A stretch of 64,000 nt of DNA from Mycobacterium deserti (GTDB taxonomy: Bacteria > Actinomycetota > Actinomycetes > Mycobacteriales > Mycobacteriaceae): NCBI RefSeq assembly GCF_025345615.1, contig NZ_JAODWD010000008.1, positions 50,618 to 114,617 on the forward strand, in the 5' to 3' direction. Shown here piece after piece: positions 25,018-34,022 of this stretch. The stretch's first letter is position 1, and each line of letters starts with the position of its first letter. The notes under the pieces were generated by a model that ran no database searches, was not told where the DNA came from, and saw only the letters and a list, made by a program, of their open reading frames with translations. The position numbers and the translations under genes were made by a program.

Positions 25018-26721
25018 GTGACCCCAACCGGCGTGACGAGTGTGAAGACCGACGGCGTGGACGTCGTCATCGTCGGGGCGGGGCCGTCCGGACTGACGCT
25101 GGCGAACATCCTTGGGCTGCAGCAGGTCCGCACACTCGTCGTCGAAGAGCGCGACACCCTCATCGACTACCCGCGCGGTGTGGGACTCGACGACGAGGCG
25201 TTGCGCACGTTCCAGTCGATCGGTCTCGTCGATCGCGTCCTGCCCCACACCGTCCCCAACCAAATCCTTCGGTTCTTCGACGCCAAACGGCAACTGCTCG
25301 CCGAGATGGCGCCGCCCGACGCGCGATTCGGATGGCCCAAACGCAACGGGTTCGTGCAGCCGATGGTGGACGCCGAATTGTTCGGAGGCCTCGAGCGATT
25401 CGGCCATGTCGAAGTCCGATTCGGACACCAGATGCGCAACTTCGTCGAGACCGACGACGGTGTACTGGTCGAGTTCGCCGACGGCCGAGACCCTGTGCGC
25501 GCCCGGTACGTCATCGGGTGCGACGGCGGCCGCAGCGCCACTCGACGGTTGATGGGCGTGTCGTTCGACGGCACGACATCGTCGACGCGCTGGCTGGTGG
25601 TCGACTGCGCCAATGATCCGTTGGGGCATCCGAACAGCGAAGTCGGTGCCGATCCGGTGCGGCCCTATGTCTCCATCTCGATCGCCCACGGCATCCGGCG
25701 GTTCGAGTTCTTGATCCACGCCGACGAGACCGACGAACAGGCCGACGACCCCGCCTTCGTCCGACGCATGCTCGCGCAACGGGTTCCGCATCCGGAACGA
25801 GTTGACGTGATCCGGCACCGGGTGTACACCCACCACTCACGCATCGCGGCCTCGTTCCGCAAGGGCCGGTTGATGCTCGCCGGCGACGCCGCGCACCTCA
25901 TGCCCGTTTGGCAGGGCCAGGGCTACAACAGCGGTATCCGGGACGCGGCCAACCTCGGATGGAAACTCGCGGCGGTGATCAACGGCCACGCCGACGACGC
26001 TCTGCTCGACACCTACGACGTCGAGCGGCGCAAGCACGCACGCGCGATGATCGATCTGTCGACGACCGTCGGACGCGTCATCTCGCCGACGAACCGGCGC
26101 GTTGCGGCACTGCGCGACCGCGTGATTCACGCCGCGTCGGTCGTACCTTCGTTGAAGCGCTACATCCTCGAGATGCGGTTCAAACCGATGCCGCGATACC
26201 AGCAGGGGGCGGTGTACCACGGCGAACCAAGCTCCGGGAACTCCCCGACCGGCACCCTGTTCATCCAGCCCCGGGTCGACACCCGCGATCAGCAGAACGT
26301 CTTGCTCGACGACGTGCTCGGCGCCGGGTTCGCGGTGCTGTGCTGGAGCAACAACCTGCGAGCCGTGCTGGGCGAGGCGGCCTTCGACCGCTGGAAGGCG
26401 CTCGGTGCGACGTTCGTCGCCGCCCGGCCGATGACTCAGCTGCACTGGACCGGACACGACGACCCGGACGTGACCGTGGTCGGTGACCGCACCGGCGCGC
26501 TCAAGAAATGGTTCGACGTGAACACCGACTCGGTGCTGTTCCTGCGGCCCGACCGGTGCATCGCCGGAGCGTGCATCGCCCAGCGGGCACCGGAGACCAG
26601 TGAATCGCTCTTCGACGTCCTATGTCTCACCCAGGGAGGAGGTCATGGTGCCACTCGCCCTGTGCTGTATGTCGCACAGCCCACTGCTGAATCTTCCGGG
26701 ACCGTCGCGGGATCTCCTTGA
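25018..26721 (+). CDS. mhpA: FAD-dependent aromatic hydroxylase, MhpA-like
   Basis: A 567-residue flavoprotein monooxygenase. The first FAD motif is VVIVGAGPSGLTLAN (residues 16-30), the second GDAAHLMPVWQGQGYNSGIRDAANLGWKL near residue 289. This matches MhpA, which hydroxylates 3-(3-hydroxyphenyl)propionate to the 2,3-dihydroxy acid with NADH and O2. GTG 25018 is two bases after the mhpC-like stop. The frame runs 77 bases into the dioxygenase gene; the last 30 residues look unlike a conserved domain and may be a read-on tail. Substrate range could include related phenolic acids. Confidence 0.9.
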   Translation: MTPTGVTSVKTDGVDVVIVGAGPSGLTLANILGLQQVRTLVVEERDTLIDYPRGVGLDDEALRTFQSIGLVDRVLPHTVPNQILRFFDAKRQLLAEMAPPDARFGWPKRNGFVQPMVDAELFGGLERFGHVEVRFGHQMRNFVETDDGVLVEFADGRDPVRARYVIGCDGGRSATRRLMGVSFDGTTSSTRWLVVDCANDPLGHPNSEVGADPVRPYVSISIAHGIRRFEFLIHADETDEQADDPAFVRRMLAQRVPHPERVDVIRHRVYTHHSRIAASFRKGRLMLAGDAAHLMPVWQGQGYNSGIRDAANLGWKLAAVINGHADDALLDTYDVERRKHARAMIDLSTTVGRVISPTNRRVAALRDRVIHAASVVPSLKRYILEMRFKPMPRYQQGAVYHGEPSSGNSPTGTLFIQPRVDTRDQQNVLLDDVLGAGFAVLCWSNNLRAVLGEAAFDRWKALGATFVAARPMTQLHWTGHDDPDVTVVGDRTGALKKWFDVNTDSVLFLRPDRCIAGACIAQRAPETSESLFDVLCLTQGGGHGATRPVLYVAQPTAESSGTVAGSP

Positions 26722-27589
26722 CGACGTCGAGGCGGCCCTGTCCGGCGCGCGTGATTTCGTCACGGACTACGACCCGGAACTCGTCGTCATCTTCTCGCCG
26801 GACCACTACAACGGGTTCTTCTACCGGACGATGCCGCCGTTCTGCATCGGCACCGCCGCGCAGGGCGTCGGCGACTACGGCACGCAGGCGGGCCCGCTCG
26901 ACGTCCCAGAAGACCTCGCTACGGCTTGTGCCAGCGCCGTCCTCGAATCCGGTGTGGATGTGGCTATCTCGGCCAGCATGGACGTCGACCACGGCACGGT
27001 GCAGCCGCTGCAGACGCTGTTCGGCGACGCGACGGCGCGCCCGGTGATCCCGATCTTCATCAACTCGGTGGCCACACCGCTCGGGCCGCTGCGGCGGGTG
27101 CGGGCGCTCGGCGCCGCGATCGGAACCCATCTGGCGACGCTGGGCAAGCGCGTGCTGATCGTGGGCTCCGGAGGTCTCTCGCACGACCCGCCGGTGCCGA
27201 CACTGGCCACCGCCCCTCCCGCGGCGCTGGAGCGCATCGTCCACGGCCTGCCGATGACCTCCGAACAGCGGGAGGCACGGCAGTCCGCCGTGATGGACGC
27301 AGCGCATGCGTTCGCCCACGGCGAGAGCTCGCTGCAGCCGCTGAACCCCGAATGGGACAACGCGTTTCTCGAACTGCTCGATGCCAACCGCCTCACCGAC
27401 GTCGACGCCTGGTCTAACAGCTGGGTCGAGAAGGAGGGCGGGCACTCCGCGCACGAGATACGCACCTGGATCGCGGCTTTCGCGGCGCTGTCGGCGCACG
27501 GACGGTATGAGATGGTCCAGCGGTTCTACCGCGCAGCACCCGAGTTGATCGCCGGCTTCGCGATCCGGACGGCGGTGCTGACCTCATGA
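26645..27589 (+). CDS. mhpB: 2,3-dihydroxyphenylpropionate 1,2-dioxygenase (MhpB-type)
   Basis: A 314-residue protein, the same length as E. coli MhpB and very similar: ELVVIFSPDHYNGFFY, PPFCIGT, DVDHG, VIPIFINSVATPL, VLIVGSGGLSHDPPVP and LNPEWDN. It is an extradiol ring-cleaving dioxygenase of the LigB superfamily using Fe(II). His116 and His180 match the catalytic His115 and His179 of MhpB. A strong GGGAGGAGG precedes ATG 26645, which lies inside the end of mhpA. It should open the ring of a 2,3-dihydroxyphenylpropionate-like substrate, feeding the hydrolase at 24128. Confidence 0.94.
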   Translation: MVPLALCCMSHSPLLNLPGPSRDLLDDVEAALSGARDFVTDYDPELVVIFSPDHYNGFFYRTMPPFCIGTAAQGVGDYGTQAGPLDVPEDLATACASAVLESGVDVAISASMDVDHGTVQPLQTLFGDATARPVIPIFINSVATPLGPLRRVRALGAAIGTHLATLGKRVLIVGSGGLSHDPPVPTLATAPPAALERIVHGLPMTSEQREARQSAVMDAAHAFAHGESSLQPLNPEWDNAFLELLDANRLTDVDAWSNSWVEKEGGHSAHEIRTWIAAFAALSAHGRYEMVQRFYRAAPELIAGFAIRTAVLTS

Positions 27590-29391
27590 CGGAATTCCAC
27601 ATTGCCGGCTCGGCCGGCGTGTTCGATCACACCGTGGACGTGCTGGTGGTCGGATCCGGCGGCGGCGGGATGACGGCCGCACTCACCGCTGACGCCTCGG
27701 GGCTCGACACGCTCGTCGTCGAGAAGTCCGCGCACTTCGGTGGTTCGACCGCGCTGTCCGGCGGCGGCATCTGGGTGCCGGGTGCGCCGTCGCAGCGCAA
27801 AGCCGGTTATGTTCCCGACCCTGACGAGGTCTTCGCGTACCTGCGGCAGATCACCGACGGCCTGGTCAGTGACGAGCGGTTGCGCAAGTACGTCGACGCC
27901 GCCCCGGAAATGATGGAGTTTCTCGAGAATCTGAGCCCATGGTTCGAGTTTGTCTGGAAACCGGGCTACGCCGATTACTACCCCGAGCTGCCCGGCGGCT
28001 CCGAACTCGGCAGCACCATCAACGTGCCGGCAATCGACTTGCGCGAGCTGGGCGACGAGGAGCAGGACCTGCTGCAGCCGCTGGCGTTGGCACCGAAAGG
28101 AATCTGGTTCGCGCCGAAGGATCTTCGGTTGTTCTATCAGGTGCGGCAGAACTGGCGCGGCAAGGCCGTGCTGGTGAAGTTGATCTGGCGCATGTTCCGC
28201 GCCCGGGTCTTCGGTGACCGGATGGCTGCGATCGGGCAGTCGCTGGCGGCCAGGATGCGGCTCGCGCTCAAGCAGCGAGATGTTCCGCTGTGGTTGAACG
28301 CACCGATGACCGAACTGCTCACCGACGTGGACGGAGCGGTGATCGGGGCGGTGGTGGAGCGCGACGGCCGGCCCCTCCGCATCGCCGCCCGGCGCGGTGT
28401 CATCCTCGCCGCGGGCGGCTTTGACCACGACATGGCATGGCGCAAGGAACATCTGCCCGAATTGAGTCGGGTCCGCGACATCTCCGGAGACGGCAAGGAC
28501 TGGAGCTTCGGCAACCCGGCCGCCGTCGGCGATGGCATCCGGGCGGGGGAGAAGGTGGGTGGAGCCACCGATCTGCTCGACGAAGCCTGGTGGTTCCCGG
28601 CGATCTGCTGGCCGGACGGGCGCCTGCAGTTCATGCTCAACGAGCGGATGATGCCCGCCCAGTTCGTGGTCAACGGTCAGGGCAGACGGTTCATCAACGA
28701 GGCGGCGCCGTATATGGATTTCGCGCACGCGATGATCGACGGTGAGCGGTCCGGTGTCACCCACATCCCGTGCTGGCTCGTCACTGACATCCGCTCGTTC
28801 CACCGCTACGTCGTCGGGGGGCATTTGCCGATCCCCAAGGTTCCGTTCGCGCCGGTGCCGACTGGGCGCAAGGTGCCCAAGGCCTGGTTGGACTCCGGAG
28901 TCGTGGTGGAGGGCAACAGCTTCGAGGAGCTGGCCGAGAAGATGGGCGTGCCGCCCGCGCAACTCCGTCAAACGGCCGACCGGTTCAACGAGTTGGCGCG
29001 TTCCGGCCACGACGACGACTTCAACCGCGGTGACTCTGCGTACGACAACTACTACGGCGACCCGACATTGCCCAACCCGAACCTGCACCCGCTGGGCAAG
29101 CCGCCCTACTACGCGTTCCAGATCATCCTCGGAGACCTGGGTACCTCGGGCGGCCTGCGGACCGACGAACACGCCCGCGTGCTCGACGGCGACGACCGCG
29201 TCGTGAAAGGCCTTTACGCCGTGGGCAACAACTCGGCGGCGGTGATGGGGCGCAGCTACGCCGGTGCGGGCGCCACCATCGGGCCCGCGATGACGTTCGG
29301 CTACGTGGCGGCCAAGCACATCGCCAACGACTCGCCGGGTGACGGCACATTGACCGATTCGACCGAATCACATCGGAAGGTACCCAAATGA
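27586..29391 (+). CDS. KstD-like 3-oxosteroid 1-dehydrogenase family flavoprotein
   Basis: A 601-residue flavoprotein. N terminus VLVVGSGGGGMTAAL, GGSTALSGGGIWVPGAPS, and the C-terminal signature GRSYAGAGATIGPAMTFGYVAAKH with Tyr558 at the KstD catalytic position. It is longer than the gene at 21651 and closer to true KstDs. It overlaps mhpB by four bases and the following LLM gene by four, so one transcript joins ring cleavage, dehydrogenation and LLM oxidoreductase. A cyclic ketone or steroid-like substrate is likely, but not proven. Confidence 0.88.
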   Translation: MTEFHIAGSAGVFDHTVDVLVVGSGGGGMTAALTADASGLDTLVVEKSAHFGGSTALSGGGIWVPGAPSQRKAGYVPDPDEVFAYLRQITDGLVSDERLRKYVDAAPEMMEFLENLSPWFEFVWKPGYADYYPELPGGSELGSTINVPAIDLRELGDEEQDLLQPLALAPKGIWFAPKDLRLFYQVRQNWRGKAVLVKLIWRMFRARVFGDRMAAIGQSLAARMRLALKQRDVPLWLNAPMTELLTDVDGAVIGAVVERDGRPLRIAARRGVILAAGGFDHDMAWRKEHLPELSRVRDISGDGKDWSFGNPAAVGDGIRAGEKVGGATDLLDEAWWFPAICWPDGRLQFMLNERMMPAQFVVNGQGRRFINEAAPYMDFAHAMIDGERSGVTHIPCWLVTDIRSFHRYVVGGHLPIPKVPFAPVPTGRKVPKAWLDSGVVVEGNSFEELAEKMGVPPAQLRQTADRFNELARSGHDDDFNRGDSAYDNYYGDPTLPNPNLHPLGKPPYYAFQIILGDLGTSGGLRTDEHARVLDGDDRVVKGLYAVGNNSAAVMGRSYAGAGATIGPAMTFGYVAAKHIANDSPGDGTLTDSTESHRKVPK

Positions 29392-30725
29392 AGATCTCGC
29401 TGTTCTATGAGTTTCCGCTACCGCGGCCGTGGAGTGACGACGATGAGCACAAGCTCTTCCAGGATGGTCTCGATGAGGTCGAGGCCGCCGACAAGGCCGG
29501 CTTCTCGACGGTGTGGCTGACCGAGCACCATTTCCTCGAGGAGTACTGCCACTCGACCGCGCCCGAGATCTTCCTTTCGGCGGCGAGCCAGCGCACCAAG
29601 GACATTCGCCTCGGCTTCGGCATCATGCATCTGCCCCCGGCGGTCAACCACCCCGCGCGCGTGGCCGAGCGGGTGTCGACGCTGGACCTGATCTCGAACG
29701 GCCGCGTGGAGTTCGGCACCGGCGAGTCGTCCTCGGTCGGCGAACTCGGCGGTTTCGGAATCGATCCCGCCGACAAGCGCGCCATGTGGGAAGAGGCGCT
29801 CGAGGTCTCGGTCCGCTGCATGATCGAGGAGCCCTTCACCGGTTTCAAGGGTGAGCACATCGACATGCCGCCGCGCAACGTGGTTCCCAAGCCACTGCAG
29901 AAACCGCACCCCCCGGTATGGGTCGCCTGCACACGCCCGGCATCGGTGTCGATGGCGGCCCAGAAGGGTCTCGGCGCGCTGAGTTTCGCCTACACCGGCC
30001 CCGGTCCGTTGGCCGAGCGGGTGAACGGCTACTACAAGGAATTCGAGGAGAAGGGCGCACCGGTCACGCCGCTGATGAACCCCAACATCCTCGCCATCGG
30101 CGGTGACCTGTCGATGATGGTCGCTCCGACCGACGAGCAAGCGATCCAACGACTCGGCAAGGGCGGCGGCTTCTTCGCGTTCGGCATCATGCACTACTAC
30201 ATGACCGGCATGCACACTCCGGGCCGGACCGGGGTGTGGCAGCGCCACCTCGAAGAGATCGAGAAGGATCCGAGCATCGTCTACGGTCCCGACCGCGGTC
30301 CGATCGGCAGCCCGGACACCGTGCGCGAATTCCTGCGCGGCTACGAGGAAAGCGGCGTTGACGAGCTGATCCTGCTGCTGACACCGCGTCGCCACGAGGA
30401 GACGATGGAGTCGATCGAGCTGATGGGCAAGCACGTGCTGCCCGAGTTCATCGAGCGTCACGAGAAGTCCGCGGCCGAGAAGGCCAAGCGCCTCGAGCCG
30501 GTCATTGAGAAGGTCGAGGCGCGCAGGCCCGCGCCGACGGCCCCGGAGTTCGACGAGACCTACGCGTTCGGCGGTCTGCCGACCGGCCGCGAGAACTACA
30601 CCGCCAACGAGGTGTCGCTGGCGATGGACGAGATGAACGCCGGGATCGAGGCGGCGGCGGCCAAGCTGCGGGCCGGGGAGGGCTGGGACAGCAGGAATCC
30701 CTCCGCGGACGCGAGGAGCGAATGA
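29388..30725 (+). CDS. LLM-class flavin-dependent oxidoreductase with C-terminal extension
   Basis: A 445-residue luciferase-like protein. The opening KISLFYEFPLPRPWSDDDE, the segment TVWLTEHHFLEEYCHS and GRVEFGTGESSSVGE resemble the alkanal monooxygenase-like branch, which usually binds FMN. Residues after about 345 form a charged, partly helical extension not needed for the barrel. ATG overlaps the KstD-like stop. Its last codons (GACGCGAGGAGC) belong to a short sequence that recurs at gene borders here. It may be a two-component monooxygenase, with the FMN reductase at 32593 as partner. Confidence 0.87.
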   Translation: MKISLFYEFPLPRPWSDDDEHKLFQDGLDEVEAADKAGFSTVWLTEHHFLEEYCHSTAPEIFLSAASQRTKDIRLGFGIMHLPPAVNHPARVAERVSTLDLISNGRVEFGTGESSSVGELGGFGIDPADKRAMWEEALEVSVRCMIEEPFTGFKGEHIDMPPRNVVPKPLQKPHPPVWVACTRPASVSMAAQKGLGALSFAYTGPGPLAERVNGYYKEFEEKGAPVTPLMNPNILAIGGDLSMMVAPTDEQAIQRLGKGGGFFAFGIMHYYMTGMHTPGRTGVWQRHLEEIEKDPSIVYGPDRGPIGSPDTVREFLRGYEESGVDELILLLTPRRHEETMESIELMGKHVLPEFIERHEKSAAEKAKRLEPVIEKVEARRPAPTAPEFDETYAFGGLPTGRENYTANEVSLAMDEMNAGIEAAAAKLRAGEGWDSRNPSADARSE

Positions 30726-30751
30726 CTACTGCGGACGCGTCTTCTTGACCG

Positions 30752-31570
30752 ATGGGCCTCATTGACGAGCTGTGGCGTTACGACGGCCGCCGCGCCGTGG
30801 TCACCGGGTGTGCCTCCGGTATCGGCGCCGACGTGGCGCGCCAGCTCGTCGACCTCGGCGCGGAAGTGATCGGACTCGACATCCGGCCGCCGGAGGTGAA
30901 GGTCAGCGAGTTCATCTCGCTCGACCTCTCCGACCCAGAATCGATCGAAGTGGCCGCCGCGTCGATTCGCGGTCCCGTCGACGCGCTGTTCAACGTCGCC
31001 GGAGTGTCGTCCGGCATCCGGGATCCGCTGCGGGTGGTCACCATCAACTTCCTGGGCACCCGGCGATTCACCGAGGCGGTGGTGCCCGCGATGCCACCGG
31101 GGGCGGCCATCGCCAACGTGTCGTCGCTGGCGGCATCGGCCTACCGCGAGAACGCCGCCGTCACAGCGGGTCTGGTCGACACGGTCACGATGGACGAGGG
31201 GCTGGAGTGGTGTGAACGTCATCGGGAGGCGGTAGCCGAGGGCGGCGGCTACCGACTGTCCAAGGAGGCGATCATCCTGTACGGCATGGCGCACGTCACC
31301 GCGCTGGGCGCGAAGGGAATTCGGATCAACTGCACCGCACCCGGTGTCACCGACACGCCGATCCTTGATCAGCTGCGTTCGGCCTACGGCCAGGAGTTCC
31401 TCGACTCGTTCCGCACACCGCTGGGCCGCGCCGCCGGACCCGACGAGCAGGCCAGCGTCCTGCTGTTCCTCAACAGCAAGGCCGCCAGTTACATCACCGG
31501 ACAGGTCATCTGGGTAGACGGCGGGACGGTCGGCGAGACCGACCTCGCCGGTGCGGTGTCGCGACGATGA
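30752..31570 (+). CDS. SDR, 3-alpha-hydroxysteroid dehydrogenase-like
   Basis: A 272-residue SDR with VVTGCASGIGADVA, an abbreviated central part, SSLAASAYRENAA and an insert before the catalytic YRLSK. This layout, with about 30 residues between Ser and Tyr, is typical of the 3-alpha-HSD/carbonyl reductase type and of other coenzyme A-independent alcohol dehydrogenases. It ends with VDGG. It follows the LLM gene by 26 bases. It should interconvert a hydroxyl and a ketone on the ring substrate of this operon. Confidence 0.86.
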   Translation: MGLIDELWRYDGRRAVVTGCASGIGADVARQLVDLGAEVIGLDIRPPEVKVSEFISLDLSDPESIEVAAASIRGPVDALFNVAGVSSGIRDPLRVVTINFLGTRRFTEAVVPAMPPGAAIANVSSLAASAYRENAAVTAGLVDTVTMDEGLEWCERHREAVAEGGGYRLSKEAIILYGMAHVTALGAKGIRINCTAPGVTDTPILDQLRSAYGQEFLDSFRTPLGRAAGPDEQASVLLFLNSKAASYITGQVIWVDGGTVGETDLAGAVSRR

Positions 31571-31586
31571 CGGAAAGGGGCGAGTA

Positions 31587-32582
31587 ATGGCCAGCATGAG
31601 CGACTTTCGTCGCGCCTCCGACGACGTCCGCAACTGGGGCCGGTGGGGAGACGACGACGAACTCGGGACACTGAACTTCATCACTGCCGACAAGGTGACC
31701 GAGGCGGCGTCGCTGGTCAAACAGGGCAAGGTCATCTCGCTCGGTGGCGACTTCAGCTCGGGCGGACCGCAGGGCGCCTTCAAGTTCCGGCAGAACCCGG
31801 TTCACACGATGACCGTCGACGGCGGCGACGCATCCACGCTGGTTCAGTACGGCCCGGAGTGGTTGCGCAACGCGGTGGCCGCCGACGTCAGCGCCTTCTT
31901 CGCCGACAACCCGTTCCGATTCAACGACGACATGATCGTCATGCCGCTGCAGGCCGCGACGCAGTGGGACGCGCTGTCGCACGTCTACTACGAGGACAAG
32001 CTCTACAACGGGTTTCCCGCGGACTCGGTGACCAGCTTCGGCGCCTTCCACCTCGGCATCGAGAAGGTGGACGCCAAGGGCATCACGTCGCGCGGGGTCC
32101 TGCTCGACGTCGTCGCCCACCGCGGTGCCGACGTGTTCTGTGAGCCCGGGAACCCGATTACCCCAAGCGAACTCGACGATATCGCCGCCAAACAGGGCGT
32201 GCAGATCGGGCGTGGGGACATCGTCGTAGTGCACACCGGGTGGTGGACTCGATTCCTTACCACCGGTGACGGCGCCGAGCCCGGCTCCGGCCTGGACTGG
32301 ACGTGCGCGTCGTGGTTACACGACCACGATGTGGCCGCCGTCGCCGCCGACAATCTCATGGTGGAAGATCCCGACCCGGCCAACGGTGTCGAGGGCACGT
32401 TCCTGCCGATGCACATGCTCTGCCTGCGCGACATGGGCCTGATGCTCGGCGAGTACTGGGATCTCACCGCGCTGGCGGCCGACTGTGCCGCGGACGGCGT
32501 GTACGAGTTCCAACTGATCGCGCCGCCACTGAAAGTCGTCGGCGCGGTCGGAGCACCCGTCAGCCCCATCGCAATCAAGTAG
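31587..32582 (+). CDS. Cyclase-family protein (kynurenine formamidase-like, PF04199)
   Basis: A 331-residue member of the metal-dependent cyclase/formamidase-like family. It has the long form with DDELGTLNFIT at the N terminus. The metal-site motif usually written HxGTHxD is replaced by QAATQWDALSHVYY near residues 124-137, as in the long actinobacterial branch. Family members hydrolyse amide or lactone bonds or catalyse ring closure. GAAAGGGG precedes ATG 31587. In this operon it might open a lactone produced by the preceding monooxygenase. Confidence 0.83.
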   Translation: MASMSDFRRASDDVRNWGRWGDDDELGTLNFITADKVTEAASLVKQGKVISLGGDFSSGGPQGAFKFRQNPVHTMTVDGGDASTLVQYGPEWLRNAVAADVSAFFADNPFRFNDDMIVMPLQAATQWDALSHVYYEDKLYNGFPADSVTSFGAFHLGIEKVDAKGITSRGVLLDVVAHRGADVFCEPGNPITPSELDDIAAKQGVQIGRGDIVVVHTGWWTRFLTTGDGAEPGSGLDWTCASWLHDHDVAAVAADNLMVEDPDPANGVEGTFLPMHMLCLRDMGLMLGEYWDLTALAADCAADGVYEFQLIAPPLKVVGAVGAPVSPIAIK

Positions 32583-32592
32583 GTGTGAACAC

Positions 32593-33183
32593 ATGACCGC
32601 AAGCACAACCACGGGCGGCACGCCGCTGGTCGTCGGACTGGGCGGCACGCTGCGAGCCAACTCGTCGACCGAACGCGCGCTGCGTTACTGCCTGGACTCC
32701 GTCGAACGCCAGGGTGGGCGCACACGCTTCTTCAGCGGCCCCGAACTCGAGCTGCCGATGTACGCGCCACACGAACTGGAACGCACTCCGAAGGCGCAGG
32801 AACTGGTCGGCGCGCTGCGTGAGGCCGACGCCGTCGTCGTCGGGTCGCCCGGCTACCACGGCGCCATCTCGGGCCTGGTCAAGAACGCCCTCGACTACAT
32901 CGAGGACCTGCGCGAGGACCCCCGGGTGTACCTCGACAACACGCCGTGGGGCTGTATCAGCTGCGCCTACGGCTGGCAGGCGGCGGTCGGCACGCTGGGG
33001 CAGCTGCGGTCCATCGGCCATGCATTGCGCGCATGGCCCACCCCGCTGGGGGTGGCGATCAACTCCGCCGACCAGATCTGGGACACCGCAGGCGAACTCG
33101 CGGACTCGACGGTGCGCACCCAGCTCGACATGCTGGCCAACCAGCTGCTCACCTTCGCCAAGGCCGCGTGGGAGACCACGTGA
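32593..33183 (+). CDS. NAD(P)H-dependent FMN reductase
   Basis: A 196-residue flavodoxin-fold reductase. The phosphate loop is GLGGTLRANSSTERAL, and GSPGYHGAISGLVKNALDYIEDL is the classic FMN reductase segment. It should supply reduced FMN to a flavin-dependent monooxygenase; the LLM protein at 29388 of the same operon is the obvious partner. Start ATG 32593, eight bases behind a weak ribosome site. The next gene starts inside its stop codon. Confidence 0.9.
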   Translation: MTASTTTGGTPLVVGLGGTLRANSSTERALRYCLDSVERQGGRTRFFSGPELELPMYAPHELERTPKAQELVGALREADAVVVGSPGYHGAISGLVKNALDYIEDLREDPRVYLDNTPWGCISCAYGWQAAVGTLGQLRSIGHALRAWPTPLGVAINSADQIWDTAGELADSTVRTQLDMLANQLLTFAKAAWETT

Positions 33184-34022
33184 AAGACATCGTGCGCAAG
33201 ACGATTCTGGTCGATGGGTTGAGCACCGGTTACCTCGAAGCGGGTCAGGGTGATCCGGTTGTGCTGTTGCACGGCGGGGAGTTCGGCGTCAGCGCCGAAC
33301 TCGGCTGGGAGAACAACATCGCCGCCCTGGCCGAGCACCATCGCGTGCTCGCACTCGACATGTTGGGATTCGGCGAATCGGCGAAGGTCATCGACTTCAA
33401 CGACGGCCGTGGAATGCGGATCCGGCACATCGCGCGCTTCTGCGCCGCGGTCGGCGTCGAGTCCGCACACTTCGTCGGCAACTCGATGGGTGCGGTCAAC
33501 ATGTTCGTCGACAGCACGTCGGATTCGCCTGTGCTACCTGCGCGCAGCATGGTGATGCTGTGTGGGGGCGGGGAGATTCAGCGCAACGAGCACTCGGCGG
33601 CGCTTTACGACTACGACGCCACGCTCGCGGGCATGCGGCGCATTGTCGAAGCGCTGTTCTTCGATCCCTCCTATCCCGCCGACGAGGACTACGTGCGGCG
33701 ACGCTACGAGTCCAGCATCGCGCCGGGAGCGTGGGAGGCGTTGGCCGCGGCGAGGTTTCGCAGGCCGGGCCTTGAGCCGCCACCTCTGCCCTCGAGTAGG
33801 CGCGCCTACGACCGCATCGGCGTTCCGGTGCTCGTGGTCGAAGGCGCTGGCGACAAACTGCTGCCGCGCGGGTGGGCCGCACAGATCGCCGGCCAGATCG
33901 CCGGCGGACGCTCGGCCGTGGTCGACGACGCCGGGCACTGTCCGCAGATCGAGCAGCCGGACGCGGTCAACGCGCTCCTGTTGTCGTTTCTGGCAGAACA
34001 ACGGGAAGGCGCGACGAGATGA
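33180..34022 (+). CDS. Alpha/beta hydrolase
   Basis: A 280-residue alpha/beta hydrolase resembling C-C bond hydrolases. Nucleophile Ser in VGNSMGAVN, acid in VEGAGDKLLP, and His in DDAGHCPQIEQPD. The oxyanion segment is LLHGGEFGVSAELGWENNI. GTG 33180 overlaps the FMN reductase stop by four bases, and its own stop overlaps the next ATG by four. It could cleave a ring-opened dioxo compound, as MhpC-type enzymes do, or an ester or lactone. Confidence 0.87.
   Translation: MKDIVRKTILVDGLSTGYLEAGQGDPVVLLHGGEFGVSAELGWENNIAALAEHHRVLALDMLGFGESAKVIDFNDGRGMRIRHIARFCAAVGVESAHFVGNSMGAVNMFVDSTSDSPVLPARSMVMLCGGGEIQRNEHSAALYDYDATLAGMRRIVEALFFDPSYPADEDYVRRRYESSIAPGAWEALAAARFRRPGLEPPPLPSSRRAYDRIGVPVLVVEGAGDKLLPRGWAAQIAGQIAGGRSAVVDDAGHCPQIEQPDAVNALLLSFLAEQREGATR

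Noticed and set aside
27526..29319. 597-codon frame antisense to the KstD-like gene
   Set aside because: Shadow frame rich in His, Arg and Asp without any motif.
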